DNA from: CAVQJU01 sp963729215
Lineage (GTDB): Bacteria; Acidobacteriota; Vicinamibacteria; Vicinamibacterales; CAVVIG01
NCBI GenBank assembly: GCA_963729215.1
Contig: CAVSND010000011.1
Coordinates: forward strand, 1 to 64,000
Direction: 5' to 3'
Length of the DNA stretch: 64,000 bases
The notes beneath the pieces are model-generated. The model was not told the origin of the DNA. It ran no database searches and was given only the letters and a program-made list of their open reading frames with translations. This document shows positions 30,978 to 40,772 of the stretch, piece by piece. The stretch's first letter is position 1. Each line of letters starts with the position of its first letter. A program made the translations under genes and the position numbers.

Positions 30978-32477
30978 ATGCTCGGTCAGTTCTGGCACCC
31001 GGTATTTGGATTCACGTCGTTCATCGAGCTCGACTCCACCAACGAAGATAGAAAGATCGATGCGTTCAAGTCGCTGCCGGTGTATGTCTACGAAGGAGGT
31101 GGCTACGACGGCCTGTCCTACGCACAGATCGCCTACCACCCGACGCTGACATCGCCTGAGCTGGCGCGCGCCCTGGGGAGTCCGGCCTATCGCGCCAGGC
31201 GCATTCTCGCGCCGGCCCTTGCCTACGTGATTGCTCTGGGCAGCCCCACATGGATTGTCCACGTCTACTCGCTCCTCAACCCGGCTTTCTGGCTCCTGCT
31301 CGCGGCATTGCTCTGGCGTCTGCTGCCCGTTCGGGACTGGCGAAGCTGGCTCGCCTGGGCGGGCGTGTTGTTCTCGAGCGGCGCCATGAGCAGCGTGCGC
31401 CTGGCGTTGACCGACCTCGTCGCGCTCACGATCCTCGCCGGCGCCCTCGCGTACGCGGAGCGGGCTCGCCAGGCTGGCGACACCTTCCCAGCCGGCATCG
31501 TGGCAGCAGCCGCCCTCGCGCGCGAGACTTCATTGCTGGCGATCGCGGCTATCGTTCAGCCGCCCTGGGTTTCGTGGAGAAATGCGTGGCGCGTGGCGTT
31601 GGCGGCCGCGCCGCTCGCGATCTGGTCGGCCTACGTCAGCTGGGTGTTGGGAAACGACGAAACAGGATTCGCCCAGTTCACACTGCCGTTCGCAGGGCTT
31701 GTCGGCAAGATCGGCGCCGACTTCGCGGCGGTGCGCGAGCATACCGGCTCCTCGTTCGCCTGGACCACGATGTTCACGACCGTGGGTCTCATCGTGCAGG
31801 CGACATTTTTTGCGACGCGGTGGCGATTCCGTGATGCGTGGTGGCGGGCCGGCGCCGTCTACGCCCTGATGATGATGGTGCTCGCCATGCCCGTCTGGGA
31901 GGGCTTCCCCGGCGCGGCGGCGCGCGTGCTGTTGCCGATGGGCCTCGCGTTCAACGTCGTCGCCACTCGCAGCGGCGCCCGATTGATCTGGCTTCTCGCG
32001 GGCAATCTGGCCGTGTTGAACGGTCTTCAGGTGATCCGTGACGTGCCCGACAATCCGCACGAGCTCGGAGCAGGCCACGCCGGCGGCGCCGCCATCGTCG
32101 CGCGATCAGGCGGCGATTGGTATGGGGTGGACCGGGAATCGCGTCACCGGCGCGCCTGGAGCCCGTGGCGCGGCGAAATCGATCTGGAGACCTGGCCGCA
32201 CGATACGCGCACGGTCAACCTGGTCGCCTCAGTACGAAGCCTCGCGCCGATCGTGCTCACCGTGCGGCAGGACGATGCCGTCGTGTGGCGGAACACGATC
32301 CTCCCCTCCTTCCCGCGACCGATGAAGCTCGAGGTGTCCTGTTCCGTGCGCGGCGGACACGGACACTTGGAGTTGCTGGCCAGCCCGTCCGGGCAGCTGG
32401 AACCGCCCATTGTCCAGGATCGTCCACCAGTATATGCAGTCGAGGATGTGCGGTTCGTCGGGGCGCCGGGAGAATAG
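30978..32477 (+). CDS. Polytopic membrane protein, GT-C glycosyltransferase-like
   Basis: About 500 aa. Many hydrophobic helices, with a YEGGGYDGLSYAQIAYHPTL loop after the first helix that resembles the substrate loop of GT-C type proteins, then a soluble C-terminal part. Reading sense continues upstream to about 30894 (including a first helix start), but no ATG, GTG or TTG occurs there, so 30978 is merely the first in-frame ATG and an indel or unusual start is likely. Function unknown. Confidence 0.6.
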   Translation: MLGQFWHPVFGFTSFIELDSTNEDRKIDAFKSLPVYVYEGGGYDGLSYAQIAYHPTLTSPELARALGSPAYRARRILAPALAYVIALGSPTWIVHVYSLLNPAFWLLLAALLWRLLPVRDWRSWLAWAGVLFSSGAMSSVRLALTDLVALTILAGALAYAERARQAGDTFPAGIVAAAALARETSLLAIAAIVQPPWVSWRNAWRVALAAAPLAIWSAYVSWVLGNDETGFAQFTLPFAGLVGKIGADFAAVREHTGSSFAWTTMFTTVGLIVQATFFATRWRFRDAWWRAGAVYALMMMVLAMPVWEGFPGAAARVLLPMGLAFNVVATRSGARLIWLLAGNLAVLNGLQVIRDVPDNPHELGAGHAGGAAIVARSGGDWYGVDRESRHRRAWSPWRGEIDLETWPHDTRTVNLVASVRSLAPIVLTVRQDDAVVWRNTILPSFPRPMKLEVSCSVRGGHGHLELLASPSGQLEPPIVQDRPPVYAVEDVRFVGAPGE

Positions 32478-32561
32478 GTACGATCGCACGACAGAATACT
32501 GCTCCCGCAGCGACGTGTGGACCCGTCGCGGATATAATCCCCGGTCGTAAGGAAGGTCCCT

Positions 32562-33638
32562 ATGAAAATCCGCGCCGTTTCCGTCACGGTTGTGGCCGTG
32601 CTCGCGGCAACTGCCGCGTTTCTCCCGCCGCCGGCGGCCGCGCAGTGGATCAACTATCCGACGCCGGGAACGCCCCGCCTGCCGGACGGCAAGCCGAACC
32701 TGGCCGCTCCCGCGCCCCGTTTGGCCGACGGCAAGCCTGATTTGTCGGGCGTCTGGCGAGGCGCCGGTCCCATCTACCGCTTCAACATCGCGCAGGATCT
32801 CAAGCCCGGGGACATCCAGCCGTGGGCCGAGGCGCTCTTCCTGAAGCGCGTGCGCGACTCGCGGAAGGACAGCCCGCTGGCCAAGTGCCAGCCGGTGAGC
32901 GTGCCGTTCCACAATTTCTTCAACCTGACGCGGTTCGTCCAGACGCCGGCGCTCATCGTGATGCTGTACGAGTCGCCGAACAGCCCGCATCGCACGATAT
33001 TCACCGACGGCCGCGACCTGCCGAAGGATCCCAACCCCGCGAGGCTGGGTTATTCGGTTGGACGATGGGAAGGCGACACGCTGGTGGTGACGACGGCGGG
33101 GTTCAGCGACCAGGGGTGGCTCGACAGCGCCGGGCATCCGCAGACCGAATCGCTGCGCATCACGGAACGAATTCGCCGGCGCGATTTCGGCCACATGGAT
33201 TTCGAGATCACGCTCGACGATCCGAAAGCGTTCACGCGGCCGTTCACGATCAAGACCGAGCGGCTGCTGGCGGCGGACACGGATCTCCTCGAGGACGTCT
33301 GCGAGAACGAGACCGACGGCAAGCATCTGTCCGGCGATACCGGGATCAGGCTCAGCCCGGCGGTGGCCGCGAGCTATGCCGGGGTGTACGAGCTCGCGCC
33401 GGGACGGGACGTCGTCGTCACGGCCACTGACGACCTGCTGTTCGTGCAGGGCCTGAACGAACCCAGGCTGCCGCTGTTCGTGCAATCGGACACGACGTTC
33501 ATGTCCACGGCGACGCCGACCGGTTTCGAGTTCGTCAAGGACGGCCAGGGCAGGGTCACGCACCTGCTGGTGCGCGGCGACGGCGGCGAGAGGAAAGCCG
33601 TGCGGAAGCCCGGTCCGCCTCCGGCCCAGGGCAGATAA
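32562..33638 (+). CDS. Secreted protein of the same family (paralogue 2)
   Basis: 358 aa. Signal peptide, then repeated short motif PRLPDGKPNL / PRLADGKPDLSGVW, GRWEGDTLVVTTAGF, RIRRRDFGHMDFEITLDDPKAFTRPF. An extra C-terminal domain (SYAGVYELAPGRDVVVTATDDLLFVQG) resembles the DUF3471-type beta domain found after beta-lactamase-like proteins. GGAAGG lies 5 nt before the ATG. Function unknown. Confidence 0.72.
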   Translation: MKIRAVSVTVVAVLAATAAFLPPPAAAQWINYPTPGTPRLPDGKPNLAAPAPRLADGKPDLSGVWRGAGPIYRFNIAQDLKPGDIQPWAEALFLKRVRDSRKDSPLAKCQPVSVPFHNFFNLTRFVQTPALIVMLYESPNSPHRTIFTDGRDLPKDPNPARLGYSVGRWEGDTLVVTTAGFSDQGWLDSAGHPQTESLRITERIRRRDFGHMDFEITLDDPKAFTRPFTIKTERLLAADTDLLEDVCENETDGKHLSGDTGIRLSPAVAASYAGVYELAPGRDVVVTATDDLLFVQGLNEPRLPLFVQSDTTFMSTATPTGFEFVKDGQGRVTHLLVRGDGGERKAVRKPGPPPAQGR

Positions 33639-33679
33639 TCGCAGGTCTCGACTAATCGCAGGTCACGACAGGAGCATTC

Positions 33680-35489
33680 ATGGACCCGGTCGCGCTGATG
33701 CTGAGGTATTGGTGGGTCATCCTGATTCTCGCGCTCATTCTCGGGCGTGAGCTGGTATTGCGGATCTTCGGCGTCGTGATCATTCCTGAAGACTCGATCG
33801 GCATCGTCAACAAGAAGTTCGTGGTGGTGGGCAAGAACCGGACGCTGCCGGATGGCGCCATCCTGGCGCTGCACGGCGAAGCCGGCCTCCAGGCGGACGC
33901 GCTCGCGCCGGGCCTGCATTTCTGGCTCTGGCCGTGGCAGTTCGTCGTCACGCGGCAGAAGTTCATCACGATTGCCGAAGGGACGATCGGCGTCGTGGAG
34001 GCGAGAGACGGACAGCCCCTCAAGGACGGGCGCGTGCTCGCGCGGCGAGTGGAGTGCAACTCCTTCCAGAGCGCGCGGGCGTTTCTCGAGCAACGGCGGC
34101 GAGCGCGGGCCGCAGATTACGGTGATCCCGCCCGGCACCTACCGCATCAACACGGCGCTGTTCTCCGTGGTCGCCGAGGACGTGCTCGAAATCGCCGACA
34201 ACATGGTCGGCATCGTCACGACGAAGGAAGGGCGGGCCCTTAGCACCGGCGACATCGCCGGCCTCGAGGTGAGCGGGCACAACCTGTTTCAGGACGGCCA
34301 GGCGTTCGTGGACGCCGGCGGGTTCAAGGGCCTCCAGGAACAGGTCATGCTGGCGGGCCGGTATTTCATCAACCCGCGCTTCGCGACCGTGGAAATCAAG
34401 CAGATGACCATGGTGCCGATCGCGAACGTCGGCGTCGTCATCGCCTACGTGGGCGACACCGGTGTCGACGTGACGGGCGACACCTTCAAGCACGGCAACC
34501 TGGTGCGGAAGGGCCAGAAGGGCGTCTGGGTGGAGCCGCTCGATCCGGGCAAGTATCCGATCAATCCGTACACCCACAACGTGGAGAACGTCCCGACGGC
34601 CAACGTCGTGCTGAACTGGGCGACGGGCAAGAGCGAGGCGCACAACCTCGACAAGAACCTGTCCACGATTACCGTGCGATCGTCCGACGGCTTCACGTTC
34701 AACCTGGACGTCAGCCAGATCATCCACATTCCACGCGCCGACGCGCCGAAGGTCATCGCGCGGTTCGGCAGCGTCGCCAACCTGGTGACGCAGGTGCTCG
34801 AGCCGACGATCGGCAACTACTTCCGCAACGCGGCGCAGGGATCGGACGTCATCGACTTCCTGAAGGGCCGCCAGCAGCGGCAGCTCGATGCCAAGACCCG
34901 CATCGGCGCGGCGCTCGAGGAGTACAACGTCGGCGCCGTGGACACGCTGATCGGCGACATCACCCCGCCGAACGAGCTGATGAAGACGCTGACGGACCGG
35001 AAGCTCGCCGAGCAGGAGAAGGTGACGTACGACACGCAGCGGCTGGCCGAAGACACGCGCAAGGAACTGCAGCAGGCGAAGGCGCTCGCCGACACGCAGG
35101 CCCGGGTGGTCGACGCCGAACGCGGCGTGCAGATTGCGGAGTTCAACGCCAAGTCGGCCGTGAAAACGGCCGAAGGGCAGGCGCAGTCGAAGACGGTCAA
35201 CGCGACCGCCGACGCGAACGTGCTCACGACGGTCGGCAACGCGGAGGCCGGCAAGACGAAAGCCATCGGCACGGCCGAGGCCGACGTCATCAAGCTGAAG
35301 ATCGCCTCGATGGAGTCCGGGAACTACGCCGGCATCGAGATCGCCAAGGCCCTGTCCGCGAGCGGCTTCAAGCTCGTGCCCGACGTGATGGTGGCCGGCG
35401 GCGCCGCCGAAGGCGGAAACAGCCTCGTCAGCGTCCTGCTGGCCAACCTGATTCGCGACGGACTGAAAAGGCCCGATACCGCGCCCTGA
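33680..35489 (+). CDS. SPFH/band 7 (flotillin-like) membrane protein, one frameshift
   Basis: About 603 aa. N-terminal membrane helix (WWVILILALILGRELVL), SPFH/band 7 domain in the middle, then a long Ala/Glu/Lys-rich coiled coil (KLAEQEKVTYDTQRLAEDTRKEL, VVDAERGVQIAEF) and a flotillin-like end (GNYAGIEIAKALS). Likely a membrane-microdomain scaffold. One extra base near 34092 (CTCGAGC) splits it. GAGCATTC precedes the ATG; a weak ribosome site. Confidence 0.8.
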
Positions 35490-35515
35490 CGGGGCCATTT
35501 GAGGAGAAGAACCTG

Positions 35516-36190
35516 ATGACGATTTACCGACCGCTGTACTATGTGCTAGTGTCCTGGGCGCCGCCAGCCCTGCTGCTGGCGTCGGGCGCGCTGCTGGCCT
35601 CCGCGCAATCGGCCGCGAAGCTCCCCGCGGATCTCGACCCCGATTCCCGGGCGCGGCTCCCGTATCTGCAGCGCAAGGACATGGACGAGAGCAGTCAGAA
35701 GATCTTCGACACGCTGCCCGGACGCAGCCCCGAGGGTGTGCTGCGCGGACCGCTCGCGTTCGCGGCCTACAACCCCGGCGTCGCGAAGGCCCTGTTCGAT
35801 CTCCACAATGCGGCCGTGGCCGGCACGCTCAACCCGCACGTCCGCGAACTGGCCATCATGGTCGCCTGCCGCGAAACCAACTACAACCTCGAATGGAACG
35901 GGCACGAGGCGACGGCGTTGAAGGCGGGCGTGGATCCCAAGGTGCTCGACATCGTGCGCAACAATCGCGCGCTGACGGGCGTCGATGAGAAGGACGCGGC
36001 GGTCATTCGCTTCGGCCGCCAGATGTTCCACGACAAGAAGATGGATTCGGCCACGTTCGCGAAAGTGGTGGAGCTGTTCGGCCGGCGCGGCGCGATGGAC
36101 ATGGTGGCGGTCATGAACACGTACGCCGTCAGCGGATTCTTCGCGATCGCAGTCGACGAGCACAGCGCGCCCGGCCGGCCCGAATTTTGA
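35516..36190 (+). CDS. Exported carboxymuconolactone decarboxylase family protein
   Basis: 224 aa. Signal peptide to about residue 31, then a CMD domain: VRELAIMVACRETNYNLEWNGHEATALKAGV with conserved Glu and His, and VVELFGRRGAMDMVAVMNTYAV. The AhpD CxxC is absent. GAGGAG lies 8 nt before the ATG. Its stop is 3 bp before repeat element A. Unlike the remnant at 6.2 kb it is intact. Confidence 0.8.
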   Translation: MTIYRPLYYVLVSWAPPALLLASGALLASAQSAAKLPADLDPDSRARLPYLQRKDMDESSQKIFDTLPGRSPEGVLRGPLAFAAYNPGVAKALFDLHNAAVAGTLNPHVRELAIMVACRETNYNLEWNGHEATALKAGVDPKVLDIVRNNRALTGVDEKDAAVIRFGRQMFHDKKMDSATFAKVVELFGRRGAMDMVAVMNTYAVSGFFAIAVDEHSAPGRPEF

Positions 36191-36191
36191 A

Positions 36192-36293
36192 TCTGGTCAT
36201 CTGGTCATCTAGTCATTTGGTCATCGTTTGGAAATTTGGCAATTTCTCAATTGAACAACGATGACCAGATGACTAAATGACTAGATGACCAGA
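36192..36293. repeat. 102-bp inverted 8-mer array, copy A
   Basis: Four TCTGGTCA-type units (36192-36223), a 38-bp AT-rich centre starting TCG and ending CGA, and four TGACCAGA-type units (36262-36293). Lies between convergent genes. The stop codon of the AmpG-like gene (minus strand) is in the third inverted unit. Centre orientation is minus relative to copies C and D. Confidence 0.9.
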
Positions 36294-37541
36294 TGATTGG
36301 GGTTCGCCCCGCCACGGCGCGACCTTGAAGAGCAGCAGCATGCCGGGAACCGCCAGCGCCGCGCACAGGAAGAAAAATCCCATCCATCCCAGCGTGTCCA
36401 CCAGCCAGCCGGTGGCGGCATTGGCGAACGTGCGCGGCACGACCGCGAGGCTGGTGAACAGGGCGTACTGGGTGGCCGTGTAGCCGGGGTGGGTGGCGCG
36501 CGCGATGAACGCGCCCGAGGCGGCCGCGCCCAGGCCGACACCCAGCGCCTCGAGGCCAATCACGATGGCGAGCCGGGTGAGGTCCACGCTGGTGATCTCG
36601 GTGTGGGGCCCGGCGGCGGCCAGCCACGCGAAGCCGAAGATGGAGAACACCTGGACGAAGCCGAACAGCCACAGGGCCTTGTTCACGCCGATCTTCACCA
36701 TCCACAGGCCGCCGAGCAGGCCGCCGACGACCGACGGCCACAGGCCGGCGTTCTTGGCGACGAGCCCGATCTGGGTTTTGGAAAAGCCCATGTCGAGATA
36801 GAACGGCGTCGCAAGCGCCGTGCACATGCTGTCGCCGAGCTTGTAGAACAGCAGAAACGTCAGGATCAGCAGCGCATTGCTCCATCCCTTCCGGTTGATG
36901 AATTCATGGAACGGCTCGACCACCGCCTCGCGCAGCGTCCGGGGCGGCGCGGCGCGGTGCGGCTCCCGGACCAGCAGGGTCATGACCATGCCGGGCACCA
37001 TGAACAACGCGGTCACCGCGAACACCACGCTCCACGGCAGGATGTCGGCGAGCACCAGCGAGAGCGACGCCGGCACGAGCCCCGCGATGCGATAGGCGTT
37101 GATGTGGACGGCCGTGCCCAGGCCGAGCTCGTTATCCGCCAGCAACTCCCGGCGATAGGCGTCGAGCGCGATGTCCTGGGTGGCGGAGAGAAACGCCAGC
37201 AGCGTCGCGACCAGCACGATGGCGCGCAACTCGGTCTGCGGCGAGAGCCCTCCGAGCGCGGCGATCGTCACGAGCAGCCCCACCTGAGTCAGCAGCATCC
37301 AGCCGCGCCGCCGCCCCAGCACGGGCAGGGCATACCGGTCCACCAGCGGCGCCCAGAGAAATTTCCAGGTGTACGGGAACTGGATCAGCGTCAACAGGCC
37401 GATCACCCTCAGGTCGATGTGTTCGGTGCGCAGCCACGCGGGAACGAGCGTGAGCAGCAGGTACAGCGGCAGGCCGGAGGCAAAGCCGGTGAACACGCAG
37501 ATCAGCATGCGGCGGGTGAAGAGTTGCCGCCAGACGGTCAC
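36273..37541 (-). CDS. ampG: AmpG-like MFS permease
   Basis: 422 aa, 12 membrane helices. The first loop SGLPLYLLLTLVPAWLR and TWKFLWAPLVDRYALP, RRRGWMLLTQ are characteristic of AmpG muropeptide permeases, which bring peptidoglycan fragments into the cytoplasm for recycling. Its last residues (SSGHLVI) and the TAG stop are encoded by repeat element A, which has therefore replaced or set its natural 3' end. Confidence 0.8.
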   Translation of the reverse strand: MTVWRQLFTRRMLICVFTGFASGLPLYLLLTLVPAWLRTEHIDLRVIGLLTLIQFPYTWKFLWAPLVDRYALPVLGRRRGWMLLTQVGLLVTIAALGGLSPQTELRAIVLVATLLAFLSATQDIALDAYRRELLADNELGLGTAVHINAYRIAGLVPASLSLVLADILPWSVVFAVTALFMVPGMVMTLLVREPHRAAPPRTLREAVVEPFHEFINRKGWSNALLILTFLLFYKLGDSMCTALATPFYLDMGFSKTQIGLVAKNAGLWPSVVGGLLGGLWMVKIGVNKALWLFGFVQVFSIFGFAWLAAAGPHTEITSVDLTRLAIVIGLEALGVGLGAAASGAFIARATHPGYTATQYALFTSLAVVPRTFANAATGWLVDTLGWMGFFFLCAALAVPGMLLLFKVAPWRGEPQSSGHLVI

Positions 37542-37627
37542 AGTCGTTGCTCCAGATGGGCACCCGGGATGCGCGTCACGCGCCTCGCAGTTCCGGGGGA
37601 TTCTATCAGGCCGCGGAAGAGTGCGGC

Positions 37628-37713
37628 TTGAAACGTAGAACTGTAAAACGGAAAACGCAAAACGTAGAACTTCCTGAGTCCTTCTTCGTTTTACGTTCTA
37701 CGTTTTACGTTCC
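37628..37713. repeat. Hairpin-forming intergenic repeat (AACGTAGAAC type), copy 2
   Basis: Tandem units AAACGTAGAAC, AAAACGGAAAACGC, AAAACGTAGAAC followed by CTTCGTTTTACGTTC, TACGTTTTACGTTC. Same units and CTTCGTTT centre as the copy at 21861-21945. Occupies the gap between the start of ampG and the 3' end of the first VWA gene. Confidence 0.7.
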
Positions 37714-37740
37714 AGGCGTGTTGTTTGTGGAGACGCCTGG

Positions 37741-38752
37741 CTATGAGCCCGGCGGCTTCGCCGCGAGATAGCGCTTGCGGGCGCGCGCCATCAGCTCCGG
37801 CTGCGACAGACGCACCGTGAGGTCGTGCATCTTGCCGTCGAGTTTTTCCGGTGTGAAGCCGAGGGCGTACTGATGATGGAGCTCGTTGGCGACGCGCGCG
37901 AACGTGGTGGGGAGCTCCCTGGCAGACGTCAGTTCGAAGTAGCCGCCGCCTGTCGCGGCCGCGATCTTCGGCAGCCCCTCGTCCGGCTTCTCCATCTGCG
38001 GTCCGCCGCCGCCCGAACTGCCGCGCGCCGCGCCCGCCGAAGCCGCCGCCTCCGCTGCGTCCGAGCGGATCGGGGATGCCGCGAAGGGCGGCAGGCGCGC
38101 CGTTCTGGCCGGCCAGTCCGATGGCGTACACCATCACGTTCTGTTCTTCGGCGCGCTTCATCACGTCCTTCAGCGACTTGTTGTGGTTGCTGAAATTCAG
38201 CGGCATGTCGACGCCGTCGGTGAACACCAGGACCACCCGCCGGCCCTGCTCGACGAGGAGCTTGTCGATGCCGATGTCCACGGCATTCCAGAGCGGCGTC
38301 GGGCCGTCCTCCTGAAGGTCGCCCCTGAGGATCTTCAGGAGCGTGCCGTGGTCCGAGGTGAACTCGTCAGGGTCCACCTGAATCCGGGTCGCGAAACTGC
38401 CAATCCGCGCCTTGTCGGCCGGACCCATCGCCCCGACGAACGCTTCCGCGGCCCGCTCCTCGAGATCGAAATTCGGCTTCATGCTGCCGCTGCGGTCCAG
38501 CAGCATGACCACGGTGATCGGCTGGACGTCGTTGGAGAAGAGGGTGAGTTCCTGGCGCTTCCCGTCATCGTCTATTTTGAAATCGTCGCGCGACAGGTCG
38601 GTTTCGAGCCGGCCTCGCGCGTTGGTGACGGTGGCGTACACCGCGACCGTGCGGGTGCCGGCCGTGAACGAGGGAGGCTGCGTCTGCGGCGCCGCGGACG
38701 GCGCGCCGAGGGACGCGAGAAACAGGACGACGAGCGCGGTTGGGCGTCTCAT
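37741..38752 (-). CDS. VWA-domain protein with intact MIDAS, one frameshift
   Basis: About 337 aa. Signal peptide, then an Acidobacteria-type VWFA-related region (VYATVTNARGRLETDLSRDDFKI), VWA core VVMLLDRSGSM (MIDAS DxSxS) and VLVFTDGVD. One extra base near 38012 in a Gly-rich stretch shifts the frame; the C-terminus resumes EKPDEGLPKIAAATGGGYFELT and ends YLAAKPPGS. Secreted, function unknown. Lies next to a second VWA protein lacking the MIDAS. Confidence 0.8.
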
Positions 38753-38869
38753 GCTGGTCCGCCGGGAACGGATCGCTTCATCTTAGCCGCCGGACCGGCC
38801 GGCGGATATGACAAATCCATGACGGTACATGCGCCGCGCGGGCGTGTCAGACGGGTCCCTTCAGTTCCT

Positions 38870-39787
38870 TTACGGCAGGTGTCCGTCCGCGCTCGTCTCG
38901 ATCACCGCGCCTCTGACGGCCACCTCGACCCCGACGGTCTTCGGATCCTTCGCCCCTTTGGGCGCCTCGTAGGTCAGCCGGTATTGGTATTGCTGCCTGG
39001 CCGCGCTGGCCGCGATCTGTCTGCCGATCTCGGGCAGCAGCGTGTCGAGCCGTGTCGCTGTGATGATGTTCTCGTAGCGGCCGCCGGTCATGCTCGCGAC
39101 CTGGTTGCCGATGTTGGTCTGAAAGGCGCCGGTGACCTCCGAACCGCTCTTCGACGACACCGACAGCAGCACATAGTGCACGGTCACGGCGCGGGCGATC
39201 AGCTCCTTCTGCAGCCGCTGGTACTCGTTCTCGAGCGGCGGGTTGCTGTTGCCGAAGGTGCTGATGACGGCCACAAAGACCGGAAAGGAGCCGGCCTTGT
39301 CTTTTGCGGCGCGGTCGGCGGCCTCCAGGAGCCCGTCGAAGAATTTTCCGGCGCCCGCGTCGGGCGTGATCAGGTTGACGCCCTTGTAGAGCGGCTCGCC
39401 GCCCTTGATCGGCCGCACCAGCCACCGCGGCTGCGGCGCCAGCGTGAGCAGCGACGTCTCGGTGTCCCCTGGCACTTCCCTGAACAGTCCGCGCAGGCCG
39501 TTGCGCATGTTCAACAGGTAGTCGGACGACTTCCCGCCGTTGTCCACCATGACGGTGAGCTTGATCGGCCATTCGATCGGCTCGGCCTTGAGCGTCCGGC
39601 ATTTCACGCCGTCTTCGACGATGGTGAACGCGTCGGCGGAGAGGCCGGTGATGGGCGCACCGGTCAGGTCGGCCACCCTGACCCAGGCCTGCCGCGGCTG
39701 CTGCGCCCTGAGGCTGACGCCGGCAAGGCCGGGACCGACAACCAGGACGACGCCGAGGACGACACCGGCGATTCGGGCACGGCGCAT
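38870..39787 (-). CDS. VWA-like secreted protein with degenerate MIDAS
   Basis: 305 aa. Signal peptide (MRRARIAGVVLGVVLVVGPGLAG), VWFA-related N-terminus (WVRVADLTGAPITGLSADAFTIVEDG), and a VWA fold where the metal motif reads TVMVDNGGKSS rather than DxSxS, and the later Asp strand reads FVAVISTFG. It probably does not bind a metal ion in the standard way. Same strand as the first VWA gene, 118 bp upstream of it. Confidence 0.72.
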   Translation of the reverse strand: MRRARIAGVVLGVVLVVGPGLAGVSLRAQQPRQAWVRVADLTGAPITGLSADAFTIVEDGVKCRTLKAEPIEWPIKLTVMVDNGGKSSDYLLNMRNGLRGLFREVPGDTETSLLTLAPQPRWLVRPIKGGEPLYKGVNLITPDAGAGKFFDGLLEAADRAAKDKAGSFPVFVAVISTFGNSNPPLENEYQRLQKELIARAVTVHYVLLSVSSKSGSEVTGAFQTNIGNQVASMTGGRYENIITATRLDTLLPEIGRQIAASAARQQYQYRLTYEAPKGAKDPKTVGVEVAVRGAVIETSADGHLP

Positions 39788-39904
39788 GCGCACCTCACGC
39801 GAAAGCGAAGACTGCGGATTGTACAGCCGATGTCGCGGCGCAACGGCCGGCGCCGCGGACGCCGGCTGACCCGGTCCATCGGTTTCGGGTTTACACTGCT
39901 CGGC

Positions 39905-40720
39905 ATGCGTTGCCATTTCCTGATCGGCGCGTTGATTCTTGGAGCCTGCGTGTCCGCGCACGCCCAGTGGCTGAACCAGCCGATGGCCGGGGCTCCCCGC
40001 ACGCCCGACGGCAAGGTGAACATGACGGGGCCGGTTCCCCGCGTCAACGGCAAGCCGGACCTCTCGGGACTCTGGCAGGTGGAGGCCGAGCCCCGCGGCC
40101 CGGGTCTCTTCGGATTGGGCGAGTCTCCCAACTCGAAATACTTCAGGGACATCCTTTCGGACTTCAAGCCCGGCGAGGAGCCCCTGACGGAAGCGGGCCG
40201 CGAACTCTTCAACAGGCACGTCCAGGCGGGCGCATTCGCGAATCCCAGCCTGAACTGCCTGCCGGACGGCGTGCCCCACGCGGATCTGCTGCCGGAGCCG
40301 TTCAAGATCATTCAGACGCCCGGCGTCATCGTGATGCTGTACGAAGTGGAGACGATTTTCCGCCAGGTGTTCACCGACGGACGGAAACAGCTCGTGGATC
40401 CGGCGCCCACGTGGCTCGGTTACTCCGTCGGGAAGTGGGACGGCGACACGCTGGTGGTCGACACGCGCGGATTCAACGACCGCAGCTGGCTGGATGCGCG
40501 GGGCCACGGCCACAGCGAGGAGATGCGCGTCGAGGAGCGCTTCCGCCGGCGCGATTTCGGCCACCTGGACCTCACCATCACGATCGAGGACCCGAAGATC
40601 TTCACCCGGCCGTTCACCTTCAGCGTCACCGAACGGCTGCTTCCGGACACGGACGTGTTCGAGCACATCTGCGCCGAGGCGGAAAAGGACGCCGCGCGAA
40701 TCGCCAACGCGCCGAAGTGA
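39905..40720 (+). CDS. Secreted protein of the same family (paralogue 3)
   Basis: 271 aa. Signal peptide to QW, paired short motifs PRTPDGKVNMTGPVPRVNGKPDLSGLW, GKWDGDTLVVDTRGF, RFRRRDFGHLDLTITIEDPKIFTRPF. Close to the paralogue at 32562 over the main domain, but without its C-terminal extension. Function unknown. Confidence 0.72.
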   Translation: MRCHFLIGALILGACVSAHAQWLNQPMAGAPRTPDGKVNMTGPVPRVNGKPDLSGLWQVEAEPRGPGLFGLGESPNSKYFRDILSDFKPGEEPLTEAGRELFNRHVQAGAFANPSLNCLPDGVPHADLLPEPFKIIQTPGVIVMLYEVETIFRQVFTDGRKQLVDPAPTWLGYSVGKWDGDTLVVDTRGFNDRSWLDARGHGHSEEMRVEERFRRRDFGHLDLTITIEDPKIFTRPFTFSVTERLLPDTDVFEHICAEAEKDAARIANAPK

Positions 40721-40772
40721 TCCGCGCGCGCGGTCAGCGGCGATCCCGGGCGTCGCGGGAGTTGTTGCGAGG

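Noticed and set aside
29937..32477. A single 846-codon gene
   Set aside because: The first ~300 codons are antisense to the secreted-family gene at 29792-30779 and have no protein character; only the part after about 30894 is membrane-protein-like.
36192..36293. CRISPR-like array
   Set aside because: Units are 8 bp, adjacent and inverted around a centre; there are no spacers of 30-40 bp between direct repeats and no cas genes.
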